DNA of 10,900 nucleotides. Origin: Flavobacteriaceae bacterium. Its GTDB lineage: Bacteria; Bacteroidota; Bacteroidia; Flavobacteriales; Flavobacteriaceae. The translations under genes and the position numbers were made by a program. Shown here one piece after another: positions 1 through 6,692 of this stretch (position 1 is its first letter; the number at the start of each line of letters is the position of its first letter). Where the stretch lies: positions 1-10,900 of the forward strand of contig WFZY01000112.1 in NCBI GenBank assembly GCA_015489265.1, in the 5' to 3' direction. The notes beneath the pieces are model-generated. The model did no database searches, was not told the DNA's origin, and was given only the letters and a program-made list of their open reading frames with translations.

Positions 1-92
1 TTATTTGAGATATTATATATACCCACCTAAATCGATATAGAGCCAAAATATGTAACCATAAGAGAATTAATTTAGTGAATTACTGTAAAAAG
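1..92. other. Intergenic, nothing recognised
   Basis: AT-rich DNA downstream of the isoprenyl diphosphate synthase stop codon. I see no hairpin followed by a T-run on the minus strand, so no terminator can be called. No coding region of useful length is visible. Confidence 0.5.
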
Positions 93-1067
93 TTAAGAAG
101 CTCTATGCATCAAATTTTGAGCAAATTTTTGCCAAAACAGCTTTTCATTTTCAGGTAGATTAGTCCGGTTGAGAGCTTCTAAGGATGCTTCGGTATAAAA
201 TGCAATTTTGTTTCGCGCAATTGCATCAATTTGGTATTTTTTTAAGATTGCGATGGTTTCAGCAATTAATTGTGCATCCGGAAGTGTTCTGTCGGCATAC
301 AGTTTTTGCAAATGCTGTTTATCATCAGCACCGGCTTGTTGCAAAGCCATGATATACAAAAAAGTTTTTTTGCGGTCTAAAATATCGCCACCAATACGTT
401 TGCCAAAAGTATCTTTATCGCCAAAAGTATCGAGGTAATCATCTTGAATTTGAAAAGCCAATCCGAGTTTAATACCGAAATCAGCCATGTTTTGCAAATC
501 CGGTTCACTTGCTTTGGCTACGATACCGCCAAATTGCAAAGCAGCACCCAATAACACAGCCGTTTTCAACCGAATCATTTCGATGTATGCATCAATGCTG
601 ACATCCTGACGGGTTTCAAAATCCATATCCATCTGTTGTCCTTCACAGACTTCTATAGCGGTTTGGTTTAACAAGGTTGTCAGTTTTTTGTAGATAGTGC
701 CATCATAAGCTTCAAGCATTTTGTAAGCCCAAACTAACATCGTATCACCTGATAAAATAGCCGTATTTTCATCCCATTTTTGATGCACGGTCGGTTTACC
801 GCGTCGTATCGGGGCTTGATCCATAATATCGTCATGCAGCAAAGTAAAATTGTGAAAAATTTCTACTGAAGCCGCCGCAGGTAAAGCGGATTGTATATCA
901 GCGCCAAAACTTTTGGCAGACAACAAAACCAACAAAGGACGGACGCGCTTACCACCATTTTCCAAGGTATATTTAATGGGTAGATATAAATTGACCGGCT
1001 CTTTATCAAAAATTTGACGGGCTAAATAGCTTTCAAAAAGGGATTTTAATTCGGTATCGGACATCAT
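93..1067 (-). CDS. Polyprenyl (isoprenyl) diphosphate synthase
   Basis: This cytosolic trans-prenyltransferase condenses isopentenyl diphosphate with an allylic diphosphate to make the prenyl chains used for quinone tails and other isoprenoids. The 324 residues show the whole family signature: GGKRVRP at about 38-44, the first Asp-rich motif DDIMD at 79-83 followed by RRGKPT, and the second Asp-rich motif QIQDDYLD at 207-214 followed by FGK. The first motif has no two-residue insertion and has Phe74 five residues before it. In known families this pattern fits a geranylgeranyl-type enzyme better than a type II farnesyl synthase, but chain length cannot be settled by eye. The gene starts with two ATGs (MMSD), and either may be used. 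It is apparently monocistronic here, with a repeat-rich stretch upstream. A functional link to menA is plausible, since MenA uses a polyprenyl diphosphate, but the two are not adjacent. Confidence 0.93.
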   Translation of the reverse strand: MMSDTELKSLFESYLARQIFDKEPVNLYLPIKYTLENGGKRVRPLLVLLSAKSFGADIQSALPAAASVEIFHNFTLLHDDIMDQAPIRRGKPTVHQKWDENTAILSGDTMLVWAYKMLEAYDGTIYKKLTTLLNQTAIEVCEGQQMDMDFETRQDVSIDAYIEMIRLKTAVLLGAALQFGGIVAKASEPDLQNMADFGIKLGLAFQIQDDYLDTFGDKDTFGKRIGGDILDRKKTFLYIMALQQAGADDKQHLQKLYADRTLPDAQLIAETIAILKKYQIDAIARNKIAFYTEASLEALNRTNLPENEKLFWQKFAQNLMHRAS

Positions 1068-1161
1068 AAAAATTTTGGATAAAAATACTAAATATATTGC
1101 ATAGTGAGAAGTACTATGTTTCTAAAAATAGCTTAACTGTAGATTTAGTGTGAATTAAGAA

Positions 1162-1577
1162 TATGGTTAATTGAGGACTTTGCCTGCTTCATAGATTATA
1201 GGATCCTTTGATGTTTGTTTATTGCTTCATCGTTTACTTCTGCATACAATTTGATGAATTGATGACTTTTCACTGCTTCATAGGTTATAATGCTCTATTA
1301 TATTTGCTTTCTACTTCTTACTTTACACCTTCTTACGATTTGAGGAAATGAGGATTTATTCTACTTCATAAAAAGTTTTGTATTCTAATGATTAACTTAT
1401 TCTTAATTTCATATTTCTGCATTCAATTTGAGGAAGTGAGGAATACAGGTCGCTGAGTGATCCCGATGATAATAGGGATTGTGCCGAAGCTGTACTTCAT
1501 AGATTATAAAGCTCTTTTGTGTTTACTTTCTACTTCTTACTTTACACCTGCTTATGATTTGAGGAAATGAGGAAGTG
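1162..1577. repeat. 88-bp degenerate tandem repeat array
   Basis: A tail motif close to TTTGAGGAAATGAGGA recurs at 1162 (degenerate), 1250, 1339, 1427 and 1558. The spacings are 88, 89, 88 and 131 bp, the last enlarged by a 43-bp insert. Each unit begins with TACTTCATA or TGCTTCATA, often followed by GATTATA. The units ending at about 1354 and 1573 are the most alike, sharing a block of about 50 bp (CTTTCTACTTCTTACTTTACACC followed by the tail, with few changes). The same family recurs at about 4977-5156 beside kdsB. There are no unique spacers between conserved repeats, so this is not CRISPR. Function unknown. Confidence 0.85.
1447..1491. repeat. Short palindromic element inserted in the 88-bp array
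   Basis: The stretch contains GGTCGCTGAGTG, an imperfect inverted core ATCCC...GGGAT (1460-1479), and TGTGCCGAAGC. It resembles the GGTCACTGAGCCTGTCGAAG repeats common in Bacteroidota, and a related half-copy lies at 7791-7810. It falls exactly between the tail and the head of neighbouring 88-bp units and adds 43 bp to their spacing. It therefore looks like a later insertion into the array. Confidence 0.65.
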
Positions 1578-1618
1578 ATACTAAAAAAAATGAATTAAAT
1601 TTACCGAAAAATTAAGTT

Positions 1619-1894
1619 ATGAACGAACAACAATTACAAAAATGGGAACAAACACGGAAAGCCGGTCCTTGGAAATTTGCTTTAAAATATGGTACTGTTT
1701 GGGGATTTTTCGTGGGATTTTTTGTTTTTATAGCCAATTCTTTAGGACATTTTGACAAAGCTTTTGATAATATCCCGTCTTTAATTATCATGTTTTTGAT
1801 TTATTGGGTAACCGGTATCATTATTTACAGATTTATCTTTTGGAAAGCAAAAGAGCGGGTTTATCAAACTTGGAAAAATAATAGTCAACATTAA
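1619..1894 (+). CDS. Small two-helix membrane protein, unknown function
   Basis: This gives 91 residues that I do not assign to a family. A short charged N-terminus (MNEQQLQKWEQTRKAGPWK) is followed by two hydrophobic segments, about 22-41 and 54-75, joined by a short loop (GHFDKAFDNIP). A basic, Trp-containing tail follows (FWKAKERVYQTWKNN). Positive charges flank both helices, which fits an inner-membrane hairpin with both ends in the cytoplasm. The many aromatic residues at the membrane edges and the acceptable length argue that it is a real gene. It stands alone: the 88-bp repeat array ends about 40 bp upstream, and the convergent TauE/SafE-type gene ends 42 bp downstream. The ATG at 1619 follows AATTAAGTT with no Shine-Dalgarno, as is usual for this phylum. 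Confidence 0.7.
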   Translation: MNEQQLQKWEQTRKAGPWKFALKYGTVWGFFVGFFVFIANSLGHFDKAFDNIPSLIIMFLIYWVTGIIIYRFIFWKAKERVYQTWKNNSQH

Positions 1895-1936
1895 TAAAAA
1901 CACCAAATCGTACTTTATACTTTTTAACTTTAAGAT

Positions 1937-2701
1937 TCATCTCAAATATATCTGCAGCCAATATACAACCGCTACGCCGATTAACAATAAGGCATACATC
2001 CGTTTAAAACTGGTCATATCGGCTTTTGAGCCGCGTTTGGCGCCATAATAATTGGCAATAAAATAACTGATAAACAGGATTATAACCAAACGCCAATCGA
2101 TAGCGCCTTCTTGTTGATACTTGATAAAAGCGCCTAAACTAACCGGTGGCAACAATATTGCCAGTGTTAAAGCACGGGCATGATTTTTTTTCATATTAAA
2201 TCCCATTAAAAAGATAGGCACCATTAAAACACCGGCACCAATACCAAACAATCCGCCTACAATACCGGTTATGGCACCAATTAAAAATAACCACCAAGCG
2301 GGTATCCTTTCAGTCTTTTCAATATGGTCGGGTTTTGAAAATCCGGGAATCAGTTGCATGATACCAATCAATACCAACAACAATGCAAAATATTTTTTAA
2401 CGGACAATTCGCCGAAATAAAAAGCCAATTCGGCACCAAAATATGAAAAAACGGCATAAGACAAGGTGCCTATCACAATACTTTTCCATTGGCTTTTAAC
2501 TTCTTCTTTCATGGTCATAATACCCAACAAACTCATAGGACCGAGCATCATGGTCAAAACACTACCTTGTGCCGTATATTGCGAAATACCACAAACCAAA
2601 ACTAAAAAAGCAATTAAAAACGGGGCGCCGCCGATACCGGCATAACCACCGATATACCCGATAGCAAGCCCCAGCAAAATATAAACGATTAATGGACACA
2701 T
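1937..2701 (-). CDS. TauE/SafE-family sulfite/anion exporter-like membrane protein
   Basis: This is an integral inner-membrane transporter of the TauE/SafE (DUF81) family. Members move sulfite, sulfoacetate or other small organosulfur anions, and the substrate here cannot be told from sequence. The 254 residues are almost wholly hydrophobic and consistent with about eight helices. The internal duplication typical of the family is visible: GGYAGIGGAPFL near residue 18 and GGLFGIGAGVLMVP near residue 149. Each is a glycine-rich motif at the start of one half. A cytosolic loop with FSKPDHIEKTERIP separates the halves. It diverges from the AMMECR1 gene, with 73 bp between start codons holding possible overlapping promoters. 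Its length is normal for the family and it appears intact. Confidence 0.9.
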   Translation of the reverse strand: MCPLIVYILLGLAIGYIGGYAGIGGAPFLIAFLVLVCGISQYTAQGSVLTMMLGPMSLLGIMTMKEEVKSQWKSIVIGTLSYAVFSYFGAELAFYFGELSVKKYFALLLVLIGIMQLIPGFSKPDHIEKTERIPAWWLFLIGAITGIVGGLFGIGAGVLMVPIFLMGFNMKKNHARALTLAILLPPVSLGAFIKYQQEGAIDWRLVIILFISYFIANYYGAKRGSKADMTSFKRMYALLLIGVAVVYWLQIYLR

Positions 2702-2717
2702 ATTTTTTTAAAATTAC

Positions 2718-2748
2718 TTGACAAATCTTTTTATTAAGGTTAAATTGC
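2718..2748 (+). promoter_or_regulatory. Possible promoter of the AMMECR1 gene
   Basis: TTG at 2718-2720, then 20 bp, then TAAATTGC at 2741-2748. This is a partial match to the Bacteroidota TTG / TAnnTTTG promoter. It ends about 27 bp before the ATG at 2775. It overlaps a candidate promoter on the other strand. Confidence 0.4.
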
Positions 2749-2750
2749 AA
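2722..2750 (-). promoter_or_regulatory. Possible promoter of the TauE/SafE gene
   Basis: Read on the minus strand, TTG (2750-2748), 18 bp, then AAGATTTG (2729-2722). This is one mismatch from TAnnTTTG, with good spacing. The start codon at 2701 lies about 20 bp downstream. The element faces and overlaps the candidate promoter of the AMMECR1 gene. Confidence 0.4.
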
Positions 2751-2774
2751 TAGAAAAACAAATTTACAATTATT

Positions 2775-3344
2775 ATGAAAACTTTTGAATCAATTTTATT
2801 AGAATTGGCACGATTGGCCATATATGAAGAGCTAACCGGCAAAAAATTGATTGACAAAAACAAATATTTAGAAGCATATCCGGAACTGGGGCAAAAACAA
2901 GCGGTTTTTGTAACACTAAACAAAACAGACGGCAAACACGAAAGTCTGCGAGGTTGTATCGGTTCTATTTTACCAACACGTCCGCTGATAGATGATGTCA
3001 TATACAATGCCAAAGCGGCGGCTTTCAGCGATCCGCGTTTCAGACCTTTATCATTGGATGAATTTGATCAAATCAAAATAGAAATCTCGTTATTGAGTAT
3101 CCCGAAAAAGGTTGAATATAAAGATGTTAACGGACTCAAACAAATTATCAAACCCTTTAAACACGGTGTTATTTTAAAATTATCGGGGCGACAAGCCACA
3201 TTTTTACCCCAAGTTTGGGAACAAATTCCTGATTTTGACTTGTTTTTCAATCATTTATGTCAAAAAGCCGGTTTGCCCGGAAATTGTTTAGATTATCATC
3301 CTGAAATTTATATTTATGAAGTCAAAAAAATTGAAGAGTCATAA
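2775..3344 (+). CDS. AMMECR1-domain protein
   Basis: A soluble, cytosolic AMMECR1-domain protein of 189 residues, close to the size of stand-alone bacterial and archaeal members. The family hallmark LRGCIGS is at 58-64, preceded by TDGKHES. It is followed by SDPRFRPLSLDEF at about 85-97 and IKIEISLLS at about 100-108, both typical of the fold. In many prokaryotes AMMECR1 is encoded with a Memo-like protein and a radical SAM enzyme, the AmmeMemoRadiSam set. Neither partner is seen here, and the biochemical role of the domain remains unclear. The invariant Cys61 is present. It is divergent from the TauE/SafE gene, and its TAA (3342-3344) directly abuts the stop codon of the convergent menA with no base between. 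Confidence 0.92.
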   Translation: MKTFESILLELARLAIYEELTGKKLIDKNKYLEAYPELGQKQAVFVTLNKTDGKHESLRGCIGSILPTRPLIDDVIYNAKAAAFSDPRFRPLSLDEFDQIKIEISLLSIPKKVEYKDVNGLKQIIKPFKHGVILKLSGRQATFLPQVWEQIPDFDLFFNHLCQKAGLPGNCLDYHPEIYIYEVKKIEES

Positions 3345-4238
3345 TCATAAAATAAGTCCGACCCCAAAAAAGATACTGTATAATAAGGTCAAAATAGCGA
3401 CTTTTTTCAGTTCCGGATCAAAATCTTTAGGATTGTTTATTTGAATAACCCGCATCAAATGTGTAAACAATAGCAAATACGGTAGCACAAACAACCAAGG
3501 CCACAAACCGTGAAAATGATGAAAGACATATGCCTGCGTAAAAAAGAAGGGTAAAACAATCAGAACAATATGGTATTTTTTGGCATTTTCCAAACCGAGT
3601 TTTACCGGAATGGTATGTTTACCGGCTTTGATATCGGAATTTAAATCGCGCATATTGTTCAGATTTAATACTGCCATACTTAACAAACCGATAGAAAGCG
3701 CCGGAAAAATCCAAGTCCAATCCAGTTGTTTTGTATATAAATAAGCACCGCCCATAACCGAAACCAATCCGAAAAAAATCAAGACAAACAAGTCGCCCAA
3801 ACCAAAGTAACCGTAAGCATTTTTACCAACGGTATATTTGACGGCTGCCGCAATAGCAGCGATACCTAAAATCAGATAAAACAAAATTTGCGGTAAGCGT
3901 GCCAAACCAAAACTATAAGTAACCAATGCCAACGCCGACAAAAAAGACAAAATACCGGTTATAACCACTGCCTTTTTCATTTGTGCCGGTGAAATTTCTC
4001 CGGATTGTATAGCCCGTTGCGGTCCAATACGGTCATCATTATCGGTTCCTTTGACACCATCGCCGTAATCGTTGGCAAAATTGGATAATATTTGAAACAA
4101 GACCGCTGTTAATATTGACAAGATAAAAATTATTGCATCAAATTTTTTGACACTTGCCGCTATAAATCCAGCTAAAATGATGCCTGCTACTGATAATGGT
4201 AATGTTCGTAATCGTGCCGCTTTAATCCATTTATTCAT
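3345..4238 (-). CDS. menA: 1,4-dihydroxy-2-naphthoate polyprenyltransferase (MenA)
   Basis: A UbiA-superfamily inner-membrane prenyltransferase. It joins a polyprenyl diphosphate to 1,4-dihydroxy-2-naphthoate, giving demethylmenaquinone, the step before the final methylation of menaquinone. The 297 residues give about eight or nine helices. The first Asp-rich motif NDYGDGVKGTDNDDRIGPQR lies at about 56-75, and the GP-R ending is characteristic of MenA. YGYFGLGDLFV is at about 142-152, and the second Asp-rich motif NNMRDLNSDIKAGK at about 194-207. Its ATG overlaps the kdsB stop by 8 bp (ATGAATAA), so translation is probably coupled to kdsB, although the two pathways differ. The stop codon abuts that of the convergent AMMECR1 gene, leaving no room for a conventional terminator. 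Menaquinone would feed the NapH-like protein of the nos cluster further right. Confidence 0.95.
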   Translation of the reverse strand: MNKWIKAARLRTLPLSVAGIILAGFIAASVKKFDAIIFILSILTAVLFQILSNFANDYGDGVKGTDNDDRIGPQRAIQSGEISPAQMKKAVVITGILSFLSALALVTYSFGLARLPQILFYLILGIAAIAAAVKYTVGKNAYGYFGLGDLFVLIFFGLVSVMGGAYLYTKQLDWTWIFPALSIGLLSMAVLNLNNMRDLNSDIKAGKHTIPVKLGLENAKKYHIVLIVLPFFFTQAYVFHHFHGLWPWLFVLPYLLLFTHLMRVIQINNPKDFDPELKKVAILTLLYSIFFGVGLIL

Positions 4239-5007
4239 TTTCTTTCATTTTATTTTTCAGATACAATATCGCCTTCTGTAAATCTTCTTCGGTATCAATA
4301 CCAAAATTCATTTGATAGGTTTCGACCATTTTGATATGTAAGCCGTTTTGCAAAAATCGTAAATTTTCCAATTTTTCTATCTGTTCCAAATCGGTTTGGG
4401 GCATTTGCGCTATACGTTCCAAAGCCGGCTTGCGAAACGCATAAACACCTATATGTTTGTATGCTGTCTCAAAGACCTTGTCTCGTGAATACGGAATGGG
4501 CGCTCTAGAGAAATACAAAGCAAAATTATCATTATCCACCACAACTTTTACATTATTAGGATTGAGAAAATCGGCTTTATGTTGTATCTGAATCATTAAG
4601 GAAGCCAAATCTATTTTCTTTTCAACATCATCTTTAAAAACATGAATCAAGTTTTGCAAAGATTTTTGATGAATAAAGGGTTCATCCCCTTGAATATTGA
4701 TAATGATATCCGCTTCGATATCTTTTGCAAATTCTGCTATTCTATCTGTACCGGTTTCATGTTTTTTGGTACTTACAAAAACTTGACCGCCGTTTTGAAT
4801 AATTTCGTCATAAATCAAACGGGAATCGGTTATCACATAAACAGTATCAAACAAACCGGAATTAATAGCTGCTCGGTAAGTGCGTAAAATTACCGTTTGT
4901 CCGGCTAAATCTTTCAGCAATTTACCCGGAAAACGCTGTGAGTCATAACGAGCGGGAATTAGTGCAACTACTTTTAATTGAGGAATTGAGGATTTATTGT
5001 ACTTCAT
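4231..5007 (-). CDS. kdsB: 3-deoxy-manno-octulosonate cytidylyltransferase (CMP-Kdo synthetase)
   Basis: A cytosolic enzyme that activates Kdo with CTP to CMP-Kdo, the donor for the inner core of LPS. The 258 residues show IPARYDSQRFPGK at 17-29 (CTP-binding loop), HETGTDRI at 83-90, NIQGDEPFI at about 104-112, LNPNNVKVV at about 148-156, and LEQIEKLENLRFL near residues 210-225. The usual family N-terminus begins at about Lys12-Val13. Residues 1-11 (MKYNKSSIPQL) are extra and are encoded by the edge of the intergenic 88-bp repeat. There is no ATG, GTG or TTG between 5007 and the conserved region, so the repeat-derived ATG is the only ordinary start. It overlaps menA by 8 bp downstream. The 195-bp upstream gap is full of repeats and shows no clear promoter. 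Confidence 0.95.
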   Translation of the reverse strand: MKYNKSSIPQLKVVALIPARYDSQRFPGKLLKDLAGQTVILRTYRAAINSGLFDTVYVITDSRLIYDEIIQNGGQVFVSTKKHETGTDRIAEFAKDIEADIIINIQGDEPFIHQKSLQNLIHVFKDDVEKKIDLASLMIQIQHKADFLNPNNVKVVVDNDNFALYFSRAPIPYSRDKVFETAYKHIGVYAFRKPALERIAQMPQTDLEQIEKLENLRFLQNGLHIKMVETYQMNFGIDTEEDLQKAILYLKNKMKENE

Positions 5008-5156
5008 AAACTACTTTGCTTATTTATTATGGCTTTATATTTCAAACTATATTACTGCTTTTAACTGAGGAATTGGGAATTAACACTGCTTTGTAGAATA
5101 TTTGGTTCATTTGCACTTCATGCCATAATTCTATTTCTGATTTGAGGAATTGAGGA
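4977..5156. repeat. Second patch of the 88-bp repeat, running into kdsB
   Basis: The tail motif recurs as ATTGAGGAATTGAGGA at 4977, ACTGAGGAATTGGGAA at 5064 and TTTGAGGAATTGAGGA at 5141, spacings of 87 and 77 bp. The unit heads GTACTTCATAAA (4999-5010) and GCACTTCATGCC are also present. The first 30 or so bases lie inside kdsB. The sequence at 4987-5010 matches 1349-1372 of the first array at 23 of 24 positions. Between kdsB and the TlpA-like gene I see nothing else recognisable. Confidence 0.8.
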
Positions 5157-5202
5157 ATTCATTTTTAATTTCACAAATTAATATGCACTCTTTCACTTTT
5201 CA

Positions 5203-5775
5203 CTATTGCAACAACTTATTCAATATCTCATGTACTTGTCCGCTACTCCAATCAGCTGCGCCGGTTTTTTTCACGACAATATGACCTTCTTTATCGATAA
5301 TAAAAGTCGTAGGGATAGAATTAGATTGCAACATTGCCGGCGGATTACTTTGCATATAGTAAACCGGAATATGCCAATTATTTTTCTTTAAGAATGCCGA
5401 AACTTTTTCGGGTTTATCTTGGGCTACGAACAAGAATACCACTTTATCTTGGTATTCAGGATAGAGTCGTACCAAGCTGGGCATCTCTGCCACACAAGGC
5501 GGACACCAAGTTGCCCAGTTGTTGATTAAAATAACCTGTCCTTTATAATCTTCCAGATTGATTAGTTGTCCCTCCGGTTTCATCAATTCCCAATTATATG
5601 TGTCCAATTGAAGTTGTTTATCTTGGTCAATTTCCAGATTTTCAACTCGTGAAGTGATATACGACACTCCTTTAATCAGCAAAGCCCGTAACGGTAATCC
5701 CGCCGGTGTCAACATAAAAATTAATAATCCGAAAAAGAGGATGTTGCTCCAATGTTTTTTAACAAATTTATTCAT
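5203..5775 (-). CDS. TlpA/ResA-like membrane-anchored thioredoxin
   Basis: A thiol-disulfide oxidoreductase held in the inner membrane with its thioredoxin domain in the periplasm. An N-terminal anchor is seen at about 11-29 (NILFFGLLIFMLTPAGLPL) after basic residues. The domain begins near residue 60. It carries WATWCPPCVAEMPSL with the active-site Cys91-Pro-Pro-Cys94, a VAQD strand near 117-120, and the cis-proline loop SIPTTFIID at about 153-161 (Pro155). The WCPPC site is typical of reducing TlpA/ResA proteins that act on apocytochromes c or copper-site thiols. The actual partner cannot be read from the sequence. The 190-residue length is usual. The gene is alone, between the repeat patch and the tRNA terminator. 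A link to assembly of nos or other metalloproteins is possible but is inference only. Confidence 0.92.
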   Translation of the reverse strand: MNKFVKKHWSNILFFGLLIFMLTPAGLPLRALLIKGVSYITSRVENLEIDQDKQLQLDTYNWELMKPEGQLINLEDYKGQVILINNWATWCPPCVAEMPSLVRLYPEYQDKVVFLFVAQDKPEKVSAFLKKNNWHIPVYYMQSNPPAMLQSNSIPTTFIIDKEGHIVVKKTGAADWSSGQVHEILNKLLQ

Positions 5776-5792
5776 AATAATAGCTTCTTAGG

Positions 5793-5827
5793 CAAAGATA
5801 AAATTTTTAGCTAATAAAAAGGTACAA
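5793..5827 (-). promoter_or_regulatory. Possible promoter of the TlpA-like gene
   Basis: Minus-strand TATCTTTG (5800-5793) is an exact TAnnTTTG box. The nearest TTG (5827-5825) is 24 bp upstream, slightly longer than usual, and lies in the T-run of the tRNA terminator. Transcription would begin only about 10 bp before the ATG at 5775, giving a very short leader. Confidence 0.45.
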
Positions 5828-5857
5828 AAAAACCGCCTAACTAAAAGTTAAGCGGCT
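5826..5857 (-). terminator. Rho-independent terminator of tRNA-Ala
   Basis: On the minus strand a 12-bp stem (AGCCGCTTAACT with AGTTAGGCGGTT, including G-U pairs) closes on a TTT loop and leads straight into a run of seven T. It begins 4 bp after the tRNA 3' end. It is the clearest intrinsic terminator in the window. Confidence 0.88.
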
Positions 5858-5861
5858 ATTG

Positions 5862-5935
5862 TGGAGCCGAAGGGAGTCGAACCCTCGACCTCATGACTGC
5901 CAGTCATGCGCTCTAGCCAACTGAGCTACGGCCCC
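5862..5935 (-). tRNA. tRNA-Ala (anticodon GGC)
   Basis: The 74-nt cloverleaf was folded by eye. The acceptor stem GGGGCCG pairs with CGGCTCC, and the D-stem is GCTC/GAGC. The anticodon stem CATGA/TCATG carries the loop CTGGCAG, giving anticodon GGC, which reads GCC/GCU alanine codons. The T-arm is GAGGG-TTCGACT-CCCTT, and the discriminator is A73. The acceptor contains the G3-U70 wobble pair, the identity element of alanine tRNAs, which agrees with the anticodon. CCA is not encoded (A73 is followed by CAA), so it must be added enzymatically. The gene has its own promoter and terminator. Confidence 0.96.
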
Positions 5936-5946
5936 AAATGCGATTG

Positions 5947-5976
5947 CAAAAATAAGAAAAAGATTGGTTTGTCAAA
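5947..5976 (-). promoter_or_regulatory. Bacteroidota-type promoter of tRNA-Ala
   Basis: Minus-strand TTTG (5976-5973), 18 bp, then TATTTTTG (5954-5947) matches the TTTG / TAnnTTTG consensus of the phylum at every fixed position, with good spacing. The -7 box ends 11 bp before the first tRNA base, so transcription would start only a few bases upstream of the mature 5' end. Confidence 0.78.
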
Positions 5977-5989
5977 AAGATTTTTAAAA

Positions 5990-6595
5990 TTATTCTTTAT
6001 GGGCTATCAAACTGATTTTTAAAACAATTTTATCCTGTACCGTCCAACCGTTTTCATCATCTTGATAGGGACGTTTGGGTGACATGCGGTAAATACCCCA
6101 GTCAGTTCTGTCAATAGAAAACTTATCGGAAGTCATAGTTAAAGTATTACCTTCAATTTTAATATGGGCTGTAAAAGTCAAACAATTGGTAATGCCATGC
6201 AGTGTAAAATCACCGGTTAATTGATACAAATCACCTTTGATATTTTGTACTTCTTGTAAATCAAAATAGGCATAAGGATATTTATCGGCCTCAAAAAATT
6301 CATTTTTTAAAGTATTTTCAAAAATCAATACTGCCGTCCCAAATTGCTTGGGGTCCATATCCAAATCTTTAATACTGTGCATATCTATCACAAATAAGCC
6401 TCCAACCGGCATTTTGTCTTCTAACACAAAGCCTCCGGCTTTTAATTTTATTAGACCGTTGTGTTTATCACACTTCCATATCACTTTACTTTTTAAGTTA
6501 TCTACTCTATAAAAGTTAAACTTGTCCTGTTGTGCGCTAGAACTAAAACCGGTAAAAATAAAGAGCAGTAATAATAAATAAAATATTTTTTTCAT
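5990..6595 (-). CDS. YceI-family secreted protein
   Basis: A periplasmic or secreted lipocalin-like beta-barrel of the YceI family. Characterised members bind long isoprenoid or amide ligands. Their cellular role in Bacteroidota is not established. A signal peptide is clear: MKKIFYLLLLLFIFTGFSSSAQQ, with likely cleavage after the SSSA stretch near residue 21. The 201 residues include the barrel start FYRVDNLKSKVIWKC, LKNEFFEADKYPYAYFDL at about 96-113 (the family FF-x3-KYP-x-A-x-F motif), LTGDFTLHGIT at about 126-136, and FSIDRTDWGIYR near 159-170. The middle is somewhat divergent: KCDKHNGLIKLKAGGF replaces the usual HNG...G segment. It is single between the tRNA and the pentapeptide gene. 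No clear promoter is seen. Confidence 0.9.
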   Translation of the reverse strand: MKKIFYLLLLLFIFTGFSSSAQQDKFNFYRVDNLKSKVIWKCDKHNGLIKLKAGGFVLEDKMPVGGLFVIDMHSIKDLDMDPKQFGTAVLIFENTLKNEFFEADKYPYAYFDLQEVQNIKGDLYQLTGDFTLHGITNCLTFTAHIKIEGNTLTMTSDKFSIDRTDWGIYRMSPKRPYQDDENGWTVQDKIVLKISLIAHKE

Positions 6596-6692
6596 TTCAA
6601 ATTTTCGATTTTTTTGTCAACATTAAGAAATTAAGGTCATTAAGATTCATCGTCGTTCATTGTTCCTTCTTCATCCGTCGGAATGAATACAC

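Larger units (their letters stand above)
1068..1618. other. Gene-free stretch filled by tandem repeats
   Basis: This stretch has no credible gene on either strand. Most of it (about 1162-1577) is a degenerate tandem repeat with an 88-bp period, interrupted by a short palindromic insert. Both are described separately. The last 40 bases before the small membrane-protein gene at 1619 contain TAAATTTA (1596-1603), seven of eight matches to a Bacteroidota -7 box, but no well-placed TTG, so I do not call a promoter. Confidence 0.7.

Noticed and set aside
1162..1577. Regular spacing of the GAGGAA-TGAGGA motif as CRISPR repeats
   Set aside because: The sequence between motifs is itself repeated, the motif is degenerate, and the 88-bp period is too long; it is a tandem repeat.
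2714..3013. Minus-strand frame antisense to the AMMECR1 gene
   Set aside because: The plus-strand product has a complete AMMECR1 domain with LRGCIG; the antisense product shows no features and covers the promoter region.
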